Shown: positions 21,900 to 34,900, counted from the stretch's first letter. The stretch: 64,000 bases of DNA from Lolium rigidum (GCF_022539505.1 NC_061514.1:40102869-40166868), one strand, 5' to 3'. Program-made: numbers and translations. Notes: a model not told the origin generated them from the letters alone.

Positions 21900-22465
21900 C
21901 AGGGATGGAAACGGATCGGATGCAGATCGGATAGTGCCCTTCCCATATACGTTTCCATATTTCCAAAACAAATACGGATGCAAATACAGATGTTGCCAAA
22001 TACGGATTCGGAGCGGATGTTACTCGAATACGAATATGGATCGGATGTTTTCTTAATTCGGAGCGGATACAAATATAAGAAAATAATATATTCATGTATT
22101 ATAATGAGCCGATATAAAATGGTAGAGATATAAATATACAGAAATAATTCATAGTAGTTTCAAGTTGAATGATATAAAAGAACATTTGGCTGATTTGTTA
22201 GTTTCTCTAGGTTAGATAATTGGCATATTAGGGTCGAATTACTAAAATTAGCTGACATAATCTTATCTGGATACAGATATATTCGCTTCCATATCCACAT
22301 TTGCTTCAAAATTTAATACCACATTTGTATTTGCTTTTTTAAAACGGATTCGGATATTTACCATATCCATTTCCACCAACGTCCGAATTCGGATATTATC
22401 ATTTTTAATTTCTTGAATATGAATCTCGGATAATATGAATTATCCAATACCAGTTTCCACCTCTA
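21900..22465. mobile_element. Probable non-autonomous hAT-like element, degenerate
   Basis: It begins CAGGGATGGAAACGGAT and ends with the imperfect inverse CCAGTTTCCACCTCTA. The interior is dense in GGATACGGAT / CGAATACG-type words on both strands, a known grass repeat style. No convincing 8-bp target duplication is visible. Confidence 0.45.
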
Positions 22466-22739
22466 GGTGTTCTACCGCCTGTTGTTGTTTGCCTCCTAAT
22501 GCCCAGACAACATTGTGCCAAGCGTACCAATTCTATCATTTTTTTTTGTTTTGAAAGATGTTCACTAGAGTACCAATTCTATCAATTTCTTGCATTATTT
22601 CAGTCACTGAAAATTGAAATGAAATTGCCCATTTCATACTGCTCATGTTTTTCTCATTAACACTAGTTCTAACTCATGTAATTCTTTCATGTGATTTTTC
22701 TATTCGGTTGAACTAAACAAACAATAATGATACTTCCAT

Positions 22740-23286
22740 GTGTAGGGAGCTCGGCTTCGGAGTCCGAGCATGCATGAGGAGCTGGCCGGCGGCGATTCAG
22801 CGACTAGGCTGGCTGGCTGACAGCGGAGCAGCGAGAAGCCTGGTGGGCAGCTAGCTAGCGGGCAGCCAGAAGCTAGCTAGCCGCGGACGAAGTTTGAACC
22901 ATATAGTCGACTTTCTACACTTGTGTTATTGATACATGCATGTAATGAACATTTGGGTACTTTCTATATCTTTTGTGTTACTGATGTGTATCTTGTTGTC
23001 ATTCTGGTATTTTCATGTATATTTTGTGTATATATTGTGTATTCTGGTGTATATACAGTGTAATTCGACATTTTTTTTGGCTCATGTTATTATTACCCCT
23101 GGCGAATTTGTAGCTCTACCCCTGGCGAAATGGAGAAGGTGCCGGCGGTAAGTTGGATTTACCGCCGGCGAAATAGAAGACGCCGGGGATAAGCCATTAC
23201 CACCGGCGAGGTTATCGCCGGCGAATCCGAAAACGCCGGCGGTAAGCATTTTCAGGTTGCCGGCGGTAAGCCCTTTCCTAGTAGTG
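22740..23286 (+). mobile_element. Orphan 3' end of a second CACTA family
   Basis: The segment ends CCCTTTCCTAGTAGTG, the inverse of a CACTACTAGGAAA terminus. It is preceded by at least six GCCGGCGGTAA / TTACCGCCGGC subterminal repeats in both orientations (23100-23270). No matching start is found in the window, so only the end survives. The left limit is approximate; 22467-22739 holds nothing recognisable. Confidence 0.8.
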
Positions 23287-23304
23287 TGCACACCCCCGTT
23301 TAGT

Positions 23305-23468
23305 CAGTGGTGGAGCCAAAGCAATAAAGTTGCGATGTCAAGTATATTAAGTCGCTAAATCTTGTATTATTTCATGAATTTATGCATCGATTTTTGTGTG
23401 CTTTTTAAGGTTTGCTTAAAACCTGTGCAGTCAATTGACTACACATATTTAGGGTGGCTCCGCCATTG
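23305..23468. mobile_element. 164-bp hAT-type MITE
   Basis: Termini are CAGTGGTGGAGCCA and, inverted, CAATGGCGGAGCCA. Flanking 8-bp duplications are CGTTTAGT (23297-23304) and CGTTTAGC (23469-23476), 7 of 8 matching. There is no coding capacity. The termini resemble those of the 3.5 kb hAT element at 24855. Confidence 0.8.
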
Positions 23469-23476
23469 CGTTTAGC

Positions 23477-24241
23477 CTCATAGTAACTTGGGTGCACACT
23501 TGACGCGATCATGCGAGTTAGATGGAGTCACACACATTGTCCTATCGATGCATGTGCGCTAACCAATGGGGCATTCGCGCCGCCATGGATCCCATGCGAA
23601 AGTCGACGTTGCCTCTCGTGTTATAGGAGCAACTGAAGGGGAGAGAAGAAGGGAAACATAAGCAAGGATTTTCCGACCTAGTTTTGTTTGAATCAGGATG
23701 AATGTGATGTGAGTTGTGGAATATGGTCCAACAATGAGTACTAGCAAGGGTCAGCGAGTAGGCCCACAAATTAAGTAATTTTTTCAGATCTCCAGAGATC
23801 ATATAAATTTTGTTACTTGTCGCATCACTGCCACATGTCAACTCCAACCTCTCATTTCCCTTTTCCTCATATCCCTCTTCTTGCTCTTCCGGGCTGATCA
23901 CACTGTTCCCTCCTCTACATCCTCACATCCGAGGGGCATGAAAATCCTAGGGAACATTTTTTTGTAAGTTGTGAAAAATGCCCTATATAGCTTGTAAAAA
24001 GTGGACCTTTGGACGTATTTATTTTGAAAAAATAGAAAACTATGGTTTGAATAAAGTTTCAAAAAATCGAAAGATGTATTCTACAAGTGTGTAAAATCTC
24101 AATATAACATCCTTTTCATTTTTGTGTAGCCCAAAGTATATGGTATTTAACATTAAAATTTTACACCATACATCCTTATGTACATTACTATTTTTTCAGA
24201 TTTATTTGAAACTTTTAAATGTCGTTTCCAAAAAAAAAAAA
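23477..24241. other. Unassigned stretch, AT-rich, ending in an A12 run
   Basis: No protein similarity is recognised in any frame. 23940-24220 has the composition of old repeat DNA. An A12 run (24230-24241) immediately precedes the LINE fragment. Confidence 0.4.
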
Positions 24242-24846
24242 GGAGCTACATGACACTTCTCGAAGACGGAGCTGGACGTCTTTGCGGCCTCCACCTACAC
24301 GATGGTCGGCAACGGGGAATCCACCCTCTTCTGGGAAGACAGATGGCTGGAGGGCAAGACCATTAGGGAGGTGGCGTCTGAGGTGTATGTGTTGGTACCA
24401 AAGCGCCGGAGAAAGACGCGTACGGTCCACGAAGCTCTAGTTGAGCGCACTTGGATCACTGACATAGTGGGTGCGCCGAGCGCCTTGGCACTTTGGCAGT
24501 ACGTGCAGCTGTGGAGCATGCTCAGAGACACCCAACTATCGGAAGATCGAGATAGGTTGGTCCGGCGTCGGATGACGGATTGCCAGTACTCATCCGGATC
24601 CTGTTATGACGCCCTCTTTCAGGGAGCGATCATCTCAGACATTTGGAAACTGAACTGGAAATCTTGGGCGCCGCCAAGGTTCAAATTCTTCATTTGGCTG
24701 GCATGCCTGGATAGGTGTTGGACGGGTGAGAGGCTGGAGAGGCGGGGATTACCGCATGCGCCTAGATGCCCGCTCTGTGACCAATCCGAATTCGAGGTCT
24801 TGTCGTGGATAAGATCTACGTCAGGACCTCCAACGGCCGAGGGTGA
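24242..24846 (+). pseudogene. LINE ORF2 C-terminal fragment, left part
   Basis: Frame 2 reads VGNGESTLFWEDRWLEGKTI and continues to a zinc-binding reverse-transcriptase motif (WKSWAPPRFKFFIWLACLDR, then RRGLPHAPRCPLCDQSE). This is the zf-RVT region found after the RT domain of plant LINEs. The fragment is truncated 5' and interrupted by the hAT element. The frame continues at 28362. Confidence 0.85.
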
Positions 24847-24854
24847 CTTCGCAG

Positions 24855-27800
24855 CAGTGGCGGAGGCAGGAATAAATTTATGGTGTGGCGGAGTCGATAA
24901 AGAAAAAAAATGCAAGACTCCACAAGAAAAATATTACTATGTGTTCACGGGTACAGACGTACAGTCTAACTGCATAATCTTAAAATAAATAGTTTTCTCA
25001 AAATACCTCACTAAACGAAAATAACTTGAACGAGCGATCAACAATATTAGCTAGTTCAACAACGGATGATCTGCATAGAAACAGACAAACAACAAAAAAA
25101 TGAATTAATAAATAGTAGGGTTATATCAGGGAACAAAGGCATGTTATTCAGGGAAGATAAATACATACCCATAATGAACTTTTATTTGCTTGGTGGCAAT
25201 GGCATTCTTCTACCTTTGGCTTGGAAGTCTTTCTTTATTTCTGCAAGATCAAGTCCTTTAAATATTTCCCGCTCGATGTAGCACACCATCAAGTCATTAA
25301 GCCAACCATCAGACATCTTATTGCGCAACTCGGTCTTGATAATCTTCATAGCTGAGAATGCCCTTTCGACAGATGTCGTTGCTACCGGTAGTAGGAGCGC
25401 CAACTCAATAAGGCGATAAACCAAAGGAAACATGATATGCCTTTCAAGTTCAAACATCTGTTTTGCTAAGCTTGCAAGATCATAACAAACTCTAAATTGA
25501 TCATGTCTTCTCATATGGGTAATAAATAACTGGAGATCAACTGTTATACTCTTACGATCATCAGAGGAGAAATCAGCATCATATATTTCCGTAAGATTAG
25601 CAATTTTTTCCACATCAAACTTAGCAAATGAGTCTCTTGGACCAAAGCACTTAGCAATTCTGAAGTTGTATCACTAAAGCGATGATCCATCTCTGTGGTG
25701 ATGGCATCTATAGATGCATAGAAGATATCAACACGAAAAAAATGATCTTGAGTGATGATGTTTCTCCCCCCCTTTTCTTGATTGACCAAATCTTGGTACA
25801 GCTTCATCCATATTTGGCAATGGAATATCATTTTCATTGCAAAAGGTTCTCACTTCTTCAAACAGTGGTTCTCAACCATGGTTCCTCAAGTTTATCAAGC
25901 ATGATCTCACATCGGTGACCAAAGACATTGCTTGAACAATATTTTGATCCTTCTTTTGCAAGATAAGTGACAACTCATTTGTTGTGCGAAGGATTTTCAA
26001 CATCAACTTCATGATGAACACAAAAGTAAAAGACTCCATTATATGCACCAAACCTCCAGCCCTAGAAGGATTACACTCATCCTTGTGCACAATACCAAGC
26101 ACTTCTATTACTGCCTCCCACATTGATTCAATACGAGCTAAAGTTGTGTAATGAGATCCCCATCTTGTATCTCCCGGTCTTGCCAATGATGTTTCCTGAT
26201 TTTTTCCTCTTCCCGAGAAAATATCTCCACTCTCCAATTTAGCCAAGAGAATCCTACGTTGTTTGTCAAGCAATATATCTTTCCTCTTGCAAGATGCACT
26301 ACTACTGTTCACAATCAATGACACATATTCGAAGAAATCCTTAAAAGATGAACAACATCTTGAGACAGCAGCAACTACTAATTGCAACCGGTGAGCAAAA
26401 CAATGCATATAGAAAGCATATGGGTTCTCGTCACGGACAAGTTTTTGAACACCATTGAATTCTCCTCTCATATTCGAAGCCCCGTCATAACCCTACCCTC
26501 GTAAATTTACAATAAGTAGTCCATGCTTACCAAGCACCTCACACAATGCTTTCTTTAGTGCTTTTGCTGTTGTTTCGGTGACATGCTTGATACATAGAAA
26601 TCTTTCAATGACCTCTCCCTTCTTTACATACCTGCAGAAAGTAGAAAATATGTACAATTATTTAATTAGAACAATTGTAATTCTCAAACAAACAATTAAG
26701 CAAATAACAAACTAGACAATGACATACCTCACAACAACGGCCATTTGTTCTTGATTGATATATCACGAGATTCATCGATAAGAACTGAAAAGAGGCCATC
26801 TCCCATCTCTTGCTTTATTGCTTTACAGACCCCCTCCGCACAACTTTTTGCAAGTTCCTTTTGAATTGTTGGAGAAATCATTTGGGCATTTTTAGGACAT
26901 AGCTCATCAAATGCAATCCTCACTTCCTCCTTTCTTTCTTTGTACCAATCAAGGATCTCGAGAAAATTACCCTTACTTAAGGAAAGTACAGACTCATCAT
27001 GTCCACGGAATGGTTCACCTTGCAATGCAAGATAACTTACAATGCCCAAAGATGTTTTTAAATGGGTCTCATACTTGACTAGTGATTCTTTGGTATAGGT
27101 TGTAACCTTATGTTTCACACTTGAGCGTTGATTTTTGTAATCCTCATATGCTGTCCTTGCTTGATTATGTATGCTATTTGCGCCACCAACATGAAGAGGA
27201 AATGCTTTGTCTGCATTTTTCCAAGTAGTAAAGCCATCTTTGGTGAAGGTAGTGTGACCAAATTTTTCATCCACCGGATCTTGTCTAAAAAGAAAGCAAT
27301 AGAAGCAATAAGCTGCATTCTTCTCCACACTATATTCCAACCAAGTATGTTTGGTATACCATACTTCACAAAAGGTCCTATCAAAATGATCCCGGGGATA
27401 AACATGACCAACTGGTCGAGTTGGACCCCTCGCCACATATGCCAATCTAACTTCATCTCTAATATTGGGGTGAAATTTGTCAATAGGAATACGAATCCCA
27501 GGATCAGGCTCAATGTGGTCTGAGTTCCACTCTTCAATTAGATCCTCTTCCCTTGATCAGCTATGACATCATGAACATGAATTTCCACTTCATTGTCTGC
27601 CTCTTGCACAGGCACATCAATCTGCACATTTTCTTGGTCTTGGAGATATTCTTCTCCTCCTTGTCCAGGAATAACATCAGGATGCGGAGCCGGGTTAGAG
27701 CGGGAGCCAACATAAAACTAATCAATTTATCATTGAAAAAACCAGGCAACTAATCAGTCAATTAATCATTTAGAGTTTCAGACTAGAGAGCACTACGAAC

Positions 27801-28353
27801 GTTATGCACTCGAGCCACATATGCCAATCTAACAACAAGATTAGTTTCAGAATTAGAAGTGCACTTTCAGTTCCAAAATCCAATAACTTGTGTTCTGAAT
27901 TTGGTGTTCTTCTTCGACGCCATATGGCCTAAGATCCTCTCGTTTGCCGGCGGCCGCGGTTCTTGCGCTAGGTAGGATCACCACTTCGCGACTCGGCGAG
28001 GCGAGGGTTTCCACCAAGCACGGAAGTTGTCGATCGCCCGATCAGCACGGGCAGAATCCTGTATCGATCAGCCGTTTCCGAGTCGTGAACTCGTGATGTC
28101 CCTGTGCTGTACGCCCTGTACTGATGCCTACCAGGCCCAACAATCACAAGGCCCAACACGGGAGGACTGAGCTTTTCACGTGACGGGTCGTTTGTTTCCG
28201 ACTCCTATCGATGCAGTCATGCAGACAAGCCTGAACAGATATACAGAACCTGAACCTAACCTAACGCAGTAACACATATATATATCTAGTATTAACGCAA
28301 AACTTTAGGTATGGCGGCCGCCAAACCTCGCCATATTGCTAGCTCCGCCTCTG
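24855..28353 (-). mobile_element. 3.5 kb hAT transposon with DUF4371-type transposase
   Basis: The termini are CAGTGGCGGAGGCAGG at 24855 and, inverted, CAGAGGCGGAGCTAGC at 28353. The 8-bp flanks are CTTCGCAG (24847-24854) and CTTCACGG (28354-28361), 6 of 8 identical, as expected for an aged hAT duplication. It encodes a minus-strand transposase and splits a LINE. Removing it and one target copy brings the two LINE pieces into the same reading frame, independently supporting the borders. Confidence 0.88.
25182..27560 (-). pseudogene. hAT transposase, ZMYM1-like (TTF-type zinc finger, DUF4371, hAT dimerisation)
   Basis: The N-terminal part (27520-27200) has the TTF-type zinc finger (AAYCFYCFLFR). 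The DUF4371 region follows (27000-26760; LIDESRDIS), then the DDE-fold region with HCFAHRLQLVVAA (near 26420). The C-terminal hAT dimerisation segment LLPVATTSVERAFSAMK lies at about 25390-25340, and the frame ends RRMPLPPSK at 25182. Lesions: a one-base loss near 26755, a stop in NLRG*GYDGAS near 26499, and frame changes near 25850 and 25620. One intron (about 26635-26725) has GT-AG ends. The protein is therefore inactive, though it may have mobilised related MITEs earlier. Confidence 0.85.
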
Positions 28354-28361
28354 CTTCACGG

Positions 28362-28692
28362 AGTGGTGGTCGGTCCTGGTGGTGCGGACCGCCCCTCGCC
28401 AGCTGCGCAAGGGCACTTCGTCGGTGATCATGCTTACTGCATGGTGGATATGGAAACATCAGAACGCGGCAGTCTTCGATAACGCACGGCCTTCGGTGAC
28501 ATCCCTATTCAACGACATTGTGGTTGAGGCGCGGCAATGGGCGAACGCGGATGCCTGGGACGTGCGCCTTTTGCTACCCTAGATTAGTTTTTTTTTTCTC
28601 GGCTCGAGTTGTACGGCGTGGTGTTCATCCGTCTTCAGACTTGTACATATAACCTTCTTTTTCTATCAATGCATTTGCGTTTTGGCGAAAAA
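28362..28692 (+). pseudogene. LINE ORF2 C-terminal fragment, right part, with 3' UTR
   Basis: It resumes with EWWSVLVVRTAPRQLRKG and MLTAWWIWKHQNAAVF, the usual end of plant LINE ORF2, stopping at 28582. A T-rich 3' region ends in a short A6 run (28687-28692). The NAGLU start codon is only about 305 bases further on. Confidence 0.85.
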
Positions 28693-28997
28693 AGCTTCCA
28701 TGAGAGTTTCCGGTAATAAAAAAGAAAACATAATTTGACTGACGTCCCGAGCTTATTGTTCGTCGTCATCCGCGCGCGGCCTGCCGCTCCTGTCGTCTTC
28801 GCTCGCCACCTCTCCATTGCCGCCCGCAACTCGCCGTCGCCGGAATCTGCCGCCCCTTTCGCTTTCGCCTCCCATTTCCTAATCCCCCAACCACCTCCTC
28901 CCTCCGTCCTTCCTAATGCCGTCGCCACTCCCACCCGCCTCTCCTCCCCACTTCGCCTCCTCCCCCTTCCCACCCCGCCCCCGCCCTCGCCGGCGCG
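28693..28997 (+). promoter_or_regulatory. NAGLU upstream region and 5' UTR
   Basis: About 300 bases of non-repeat sequence lie between the LINE end and the NAGLU ATG. It is C-rich (CTCCCTCC, CCTCCTCCC) as in grass 5' UTRs. No clear TATA box is visible. A TTTGACTGACG (W-box-like TTGAC) lies near 28735. Confidence 0.5.
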
Positions 28998-31900
28998 ATG
29001 CTGTCTTCCAATCCCCGCTTCCTCCTGCTCGTCGTCGCCATCGCTTGTGCCGCGTCGGGGGTCAGCTGCTCGGGCCGGCGGTTCGCGCACCTCCACCGCG
29101 TCCGCGAGCTCCAGCACAGCGAGCGCCGGCCTCCCGCCGAGCAGGTGGACGCGGCCGTCGGGCTCCTCGCGCGCCTCCTCCCCTCCCACTCCGCCAGCTT
29201 CGAGTTCGGGGTCATCCCCACGGTACGCGTGCTAGCGATTTCTGAACACTCTAGGGTTTTAGCGATTGCTGGAATTGGGGTAGCCGAGAGATTAAGCGTG
29301 CGAGCAATTCGCTCGGTTCAGAAACAAATTCGAAGTGTGCCGCGCGATCAGGGACTATCTGATTGGTGTAGGGTGTCCCTTTGATTACGAGAAACCTACT
29401 TCGTCGTTATGCAAATAAGTGTTCTTCCATCTTTTATATACTCAAACTCAAATTTGACCAACTTCATATCATATGGAAAAGTAACAACATTTATCGAAAG
29501 GTAACAACTTCACTAGATCCATCTTGAAAAGTAGTAGTTCCATAATATACCAATTCGAAGTCATATATGTTACTACTCTTTTCTATAAAGTTGGTCAAAT
29601 TCAAAAAAAAAAAGTTTGACTTAGGACAAAACTTAGAGCTACAATTATTCGTGGACGGATGGAGTAAACCATTTTTTCTAGTAGTAAATTTTGCAGTTGG
29701 TATTTAGTGATTTCAAGTACTCTCTAGCATCTGTCGACAAGGAGTCACAGCCTCTTCCTTTGCATTAATACTCTAACAGGAGCAATGTGGCGGAAAGGCA
29801 TGCTTCATCATCAACAACCATCCATCGTTTGATGGAGAAGGAACTCCAGAAATATTGTACGTTTCTTCCTTGTGTATTGTTCATTGTGAACTAGGTGAAA
29901 ATTTTCCGGCAATAGTAGGATGTTACCTTTAGCCTAATTAGCCTTTTCATATAAAGGGCATTGTGCATATACTTTTATCCAAATGTTGTATCTTGCCAAA
30001 GTTACATGTTAGCTGATCCACTTGTGGTTGACCTAAGCATGCCTCCTACTCTGCAAACAACGAATTTCACAAACCCTGTTATTTAGTTCCCTGAAAGTTA
30101 CATTTACTCCGCATGAATATATGGGGCGTTGCTAATAGATATGGAATTCATTGAACAAAACCTTCCAGTATTTAAATGTGTTTAGTTATCAGCACTGTCA
30201 TGATTTTTGGATGAAAATTATATTATATATGTCTGTACTGATGTTACTTTTACATATATTTTTGGACACAACAAGTCCTGCTAAAATTATGTACCGGTCC
30301 TACTTGCTTATGTGAGTGCTAGTGTACAGTTTAAAATATCAGTCCTCTATATTAAGTGTTACTTAGACATGGTGCAACATTTCTATTTGGCCTTCTTGGT
30401 AGTAAAATCAGACGAAAGTCATCTACATTTGTTCTTGTCTTTTCATCAGGATACTTGGAGTAAGCGGGGTAGAAATTTCTGCTGGTCTTCATTGGTATCT
30501 GAAGCACTATTGTGCGGCACATATATCATGGGCTAAAACTGGTGGTGCACAATTATCATCTGTGCCATATCCTGGCTCACTACCTCATGTTCCTGCTGGT
30601 GGGGTTTTGATTCGAAGACCTGTTGACTGGAACTACTACCAGAATGCAGTTACTTCCAGCTGTAAGCTGATTTCTTATTTCGTGTACAACTGCGATACTT
30701 CCTCATCTGCCGTCCACTAAGAAGTTTTCTAGTTACAAGCATTAGAACACTTATGGAATTATATTTTCGAAGCTGTGTAACCGATAGAGCTTTTTGAACC
30801 CCATGACGTGGTATCCTGCTAATGCATGTCTTAGTGTCTTACTGCTACGTTAACAGAGATATACGATGGATATGCTCAGCTTCTATTATATGTCGTATTA
30901 TTTCCCTCTCTGTCATATACTATGGACGTTTTCAGGTGCTCTGTGAATATTTTGGCAATGATAGTGATGCCATTCTTTCTCCCAAGAGCTCATTCTGGCA
31001 TTTACTTTTTGTATACTTGTATACCTGTGTTTTGCTCAAGTTCTACCAGATTTTCCCTGCAAAAAAAAAACACTTACTAGATTTCATTACCTCTTTTTTG
31101 TTTTTGTTTTTTACTTTTGAGTTCTTGTTGGTACTGGCTGGCATCATTTTTGGGTGACCGTGATGTTGAGCTTTTGGTTGTTGAATCTGGTCATGTTATA
31201 TACCTTTTCCATGCTGACTTAAAACAATGTATCTTAGTTATTTATTTTGTATTTGTAATGATTTGTTTAAAGATTGTTTTCTTGCTTTGAAGATTCTTTT
31301 GCTTGGTATGATTGGGAGCGTTGGGAGAAGGAGATTGACTGGATGGCTCTTCAAGGAGTCAATTTGCCTCTAGCTTTCAATGGGCAAGAGGCTATATGGC
31401 AGAAGGTTTTTCAGGTTTGTGTGCGTTTATTTTTTTTAAACATGCTGTTTACTTAACAATTTGAACTACGCATCTTGCTTTTTCTTAAATATTAAATCAT
31501 ATCAAAGAACAGCTCATAATCTTAGTAGAAATATAAGCTGATGGTTGATGTAGAACAGCAAATGCTAGCATGAATACTAATCAAGAGGTAGACTATTGAA
31601 ACAAGTAAGGTAAGAGAGCATAGAAGTGCCTCAACGCATTTCCATGTATAGAGCCATGTTGCAATTTTCGCATAGATGATTTAGGCCAGGTTCATGATTT
31701 TTAACATTGTCTTTTTGTGAAGTGCGGAGGAGCTCTGGGATCCCTGATAGAATAAATGTTTTTTTATTGGAACTGATAGATTAAATGCTCTATGTTGGTA
31801 CTCTGTTGTTTAAAACAAAAGTTGACTGATTTTGTAAAATACCGATGTGGCAATAATGTCCTGTGTCCATTGTAATTCTGTTAACTCACACTTTATTATG

Positions 31901-34900
31901 GTAAATGGTTTGCTTGTAATTTAAATTTCATCTTCCCCTACACATTTGCAGAGGTACAACATTAGTAAATCTGATCTGGATGATTTCTTTGGTGGGCCTG
32001 CCTTTCTTTCGTGGTCTCGGATGGCCAATATGCATGGGTAAGTTAAGTGGTGCTTTATTTTTCCCTTGGACTTTCCATCTAATTCATTCTACATTACAAT
32101 GCTCTTAGTTGATCAATGATCACATACTCTTTTTCTTAAGCAACCCATGCTGTTAGTTTTTTAATTATTTTAATCTTCAACTTAAGTCTGATCCCAAGTC
32201 TTCTGAAGCAAATTATGACTTTTGCTGTCTTAAGTTTCAATCAGAGATTGTTTCCTCTTTAGTACTTGCCACAAATGGATAAATGACAGATAATTTATGC
32301 AGTTTTTTCGTAATTCAAAGAACATATCGTGAATACATTATTTATTCAGGGTGGGTAGTCCACTAGCTGTAGTCAATGGAAGCGATATTCATTGGTCGTC
32401 GGGGTACTGACTCATAGACTAATCGTGACAGGACTCATATTGTAACCCCTTCTTTTGTAAGACTAGCTATCTAGACAAGATATTGTGTCTGATAGCATGA
32501 TATACATTGGTGGTCTGCTCTCAGCTCATCTTTTAACACCTTCTTTTGTGAGACTAGAGATCTAGACAAGATATTGTGTCTGATAGCATGATTTTTCAGA
32601 TGGGGTGGGCCTCTTCCTCAGACTTGGCTTGATGATCAATTAACCCTTCAGAAGAAAATCCTTTCTAGGATGTATGCTTTTGGCATGTCCCCAGGTGACG
32701 TTATACCACAGTTTTACTATTTCTGAGTTTATTTATTTTACATTTACACTTATTTAGTCTATACACCTCTCTTGCAGTCCTTCCAGCCTTTTCTGGTAAC
32801 ATCCCTGCTGCGCTGAAATCAAAATTTCCCTCAGCTAGAGTCACCCACCTTGGAGACTGGTAAGAATAATATTCTAAACAAAACCTGCTGAATGTTGTTG
32901 CCTGATGAAATACTTAAATATAACATATTGAGCCATGTTGCAGCTCTGGATACTGCTTAATTTCTGGCAACTTTATATATTCATGTTCTTCACGACCATT
33001 GTCTTTCCATGATGTTGTCACAATGAACCTTATATCTTCTATTCAGTTTTCTGAATGTCTCGGCACCTCTGAGACTCTGAGTGTTTTGGCCCTTAGGCTG
33101 TCCACTGAACCAATCTTGAATCAGTCGACACATTGTAGTTTTTCATGTCACTAGTGATCACTTACGATTCATAGCAAGCTTCTGCTCTTGTGCTCCTATA
33201 GTCTTATGTCTTGCACTCTTGCTCACATTGGGTGTTTCTTCACATTAATATTATTAAAAATCGTCTGTAAAAAAAGTTATTCACAGTCAAAATTGGATAC
33301 TCTTGCTCACCTATTGTCAAGAACTTTCTTTGCAAATCAAGTAATCAACTAATGTAAAGTAAATTATCAGATATTCTGCAGATCTTTCTGTTGATATAAT
33401 TCTTTATAGTTTATATTTAAGCTATTTCACTTATTTTATTCTCTTCTGTGATGTTAAGGTTTACAGTTGACAGCAACCCACGGTGGTGTTGCACATATCT
33501 TCTTGATGCATCTGATCCCTTATTTGTAGAAATTGGAAAGTCATTTATAGAAGAACAAATCAAAGGTAGGATGTCTTACTCAAAACTGAACTCCAATATT
33601 ATGATTCATGGTATTTTGATACAGACCTACCCCATATAGTCTTTGAGGATTAGTATCATGATTGTAAAAACTGAGTGATAAAGTGATAAATCTAAGTTCC
33701 TTAATCTCGCTCCCTCCCCTGTGGTTGTATTTGTAAGTTGCTTAAGAATACCAGCAGATCATCCATGTATATTGGACGTGTAAAATTGTCAATTTTATCA
33801 TGAAAGTAGAAGAGGACCTATTGTTGGGCCTTTTACATAGTTTATACTTTATATGTATGTTATTTCCAAAAGACTCTTACTTAGTTGCTAGTTTCTCCTT
33901 CTAAGTATTATTTACATCGTTTATCAGAATAAAAAATCAATCCTTAACAGTTAACACATCTGATGAGTTTTCATATTCTCTGCACAGAATATGGTAGGAC
34001 AAGTCATGTATACAACTGGTATGTTCCCATCTATCATTCAAATAATTAGAAGTTCCCTTTGGATGAACTCAGTGCCTAATTTGGTGCTATCTTCTGTTCA
34101 CCTAGTGATACTTTTGATGAGAATACCCCTCCATTGAGCGATCCAAACTATATATCTTCCTTGGGTGCTGCAACATTCAGGGGAATGGAAAGTGGTGATG
34201 ATGAGGCTATTTGGTTAATGCAAGTGAGTTTCTGTTGAATTGTTTTTTTTTTCAACACTTGCACTGGATTGGTTTGTAAAATGCAGTTGCCAGGGTAGTA
34301 GGTTATGGATGCTTTTGTTGATACGCTTACTTTTTTCTTATAGTCCCTCACTCCCTCTTCAGATGCATAGTTCTCCCAATTGGCAATTTTATCTTGCTCT
34401 ATGAAAACACACTTGAATATTCAAATATGAAACTCTCGCTAACACGTATTATTCTCTTCAGGGTTGGTTGTTTACTTATGATCCTTTCTGGGAACCCCCA
34501 CAAATGAAGGTGCAATCTCATGAAAGCTTGATAATATGTTCAATAGTTTTATTAACCTTTTACTCGTTGTAGTAACTGATATGGCAACTTTGACACAGTA
34601 TGAAATCTGTATTTAATGACATAAGTATTTTACATTATGATTTCTGTAAGTAGAACAGCCCCTCTAAAACTTAGGACTTTGGATGTGATATAGCTAAAAT
34701 GTTACAAATGTATACTGCGACAATGTTGGGTGACCCCGTTTATTTGATACCGCACATGCCTTTTGTCTTCCACACACATATTATAACACAAATGAAAGGA
34801 AATTAAAAGTGATTTTATGTGTAAGGTCACCGGCTTGATACTATTCAGTTTATGATAATTAAGAAGTCAGTGTCTGCAGTGATATATTACTGTTGTTGGT

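Noticed and set aside
21900..22473. 8-bp target duplication for the hAT-like fragment
   Set aside because: GGGTGCGA and GGTGTTCT do not match convincingly, so the borders are left approximate.
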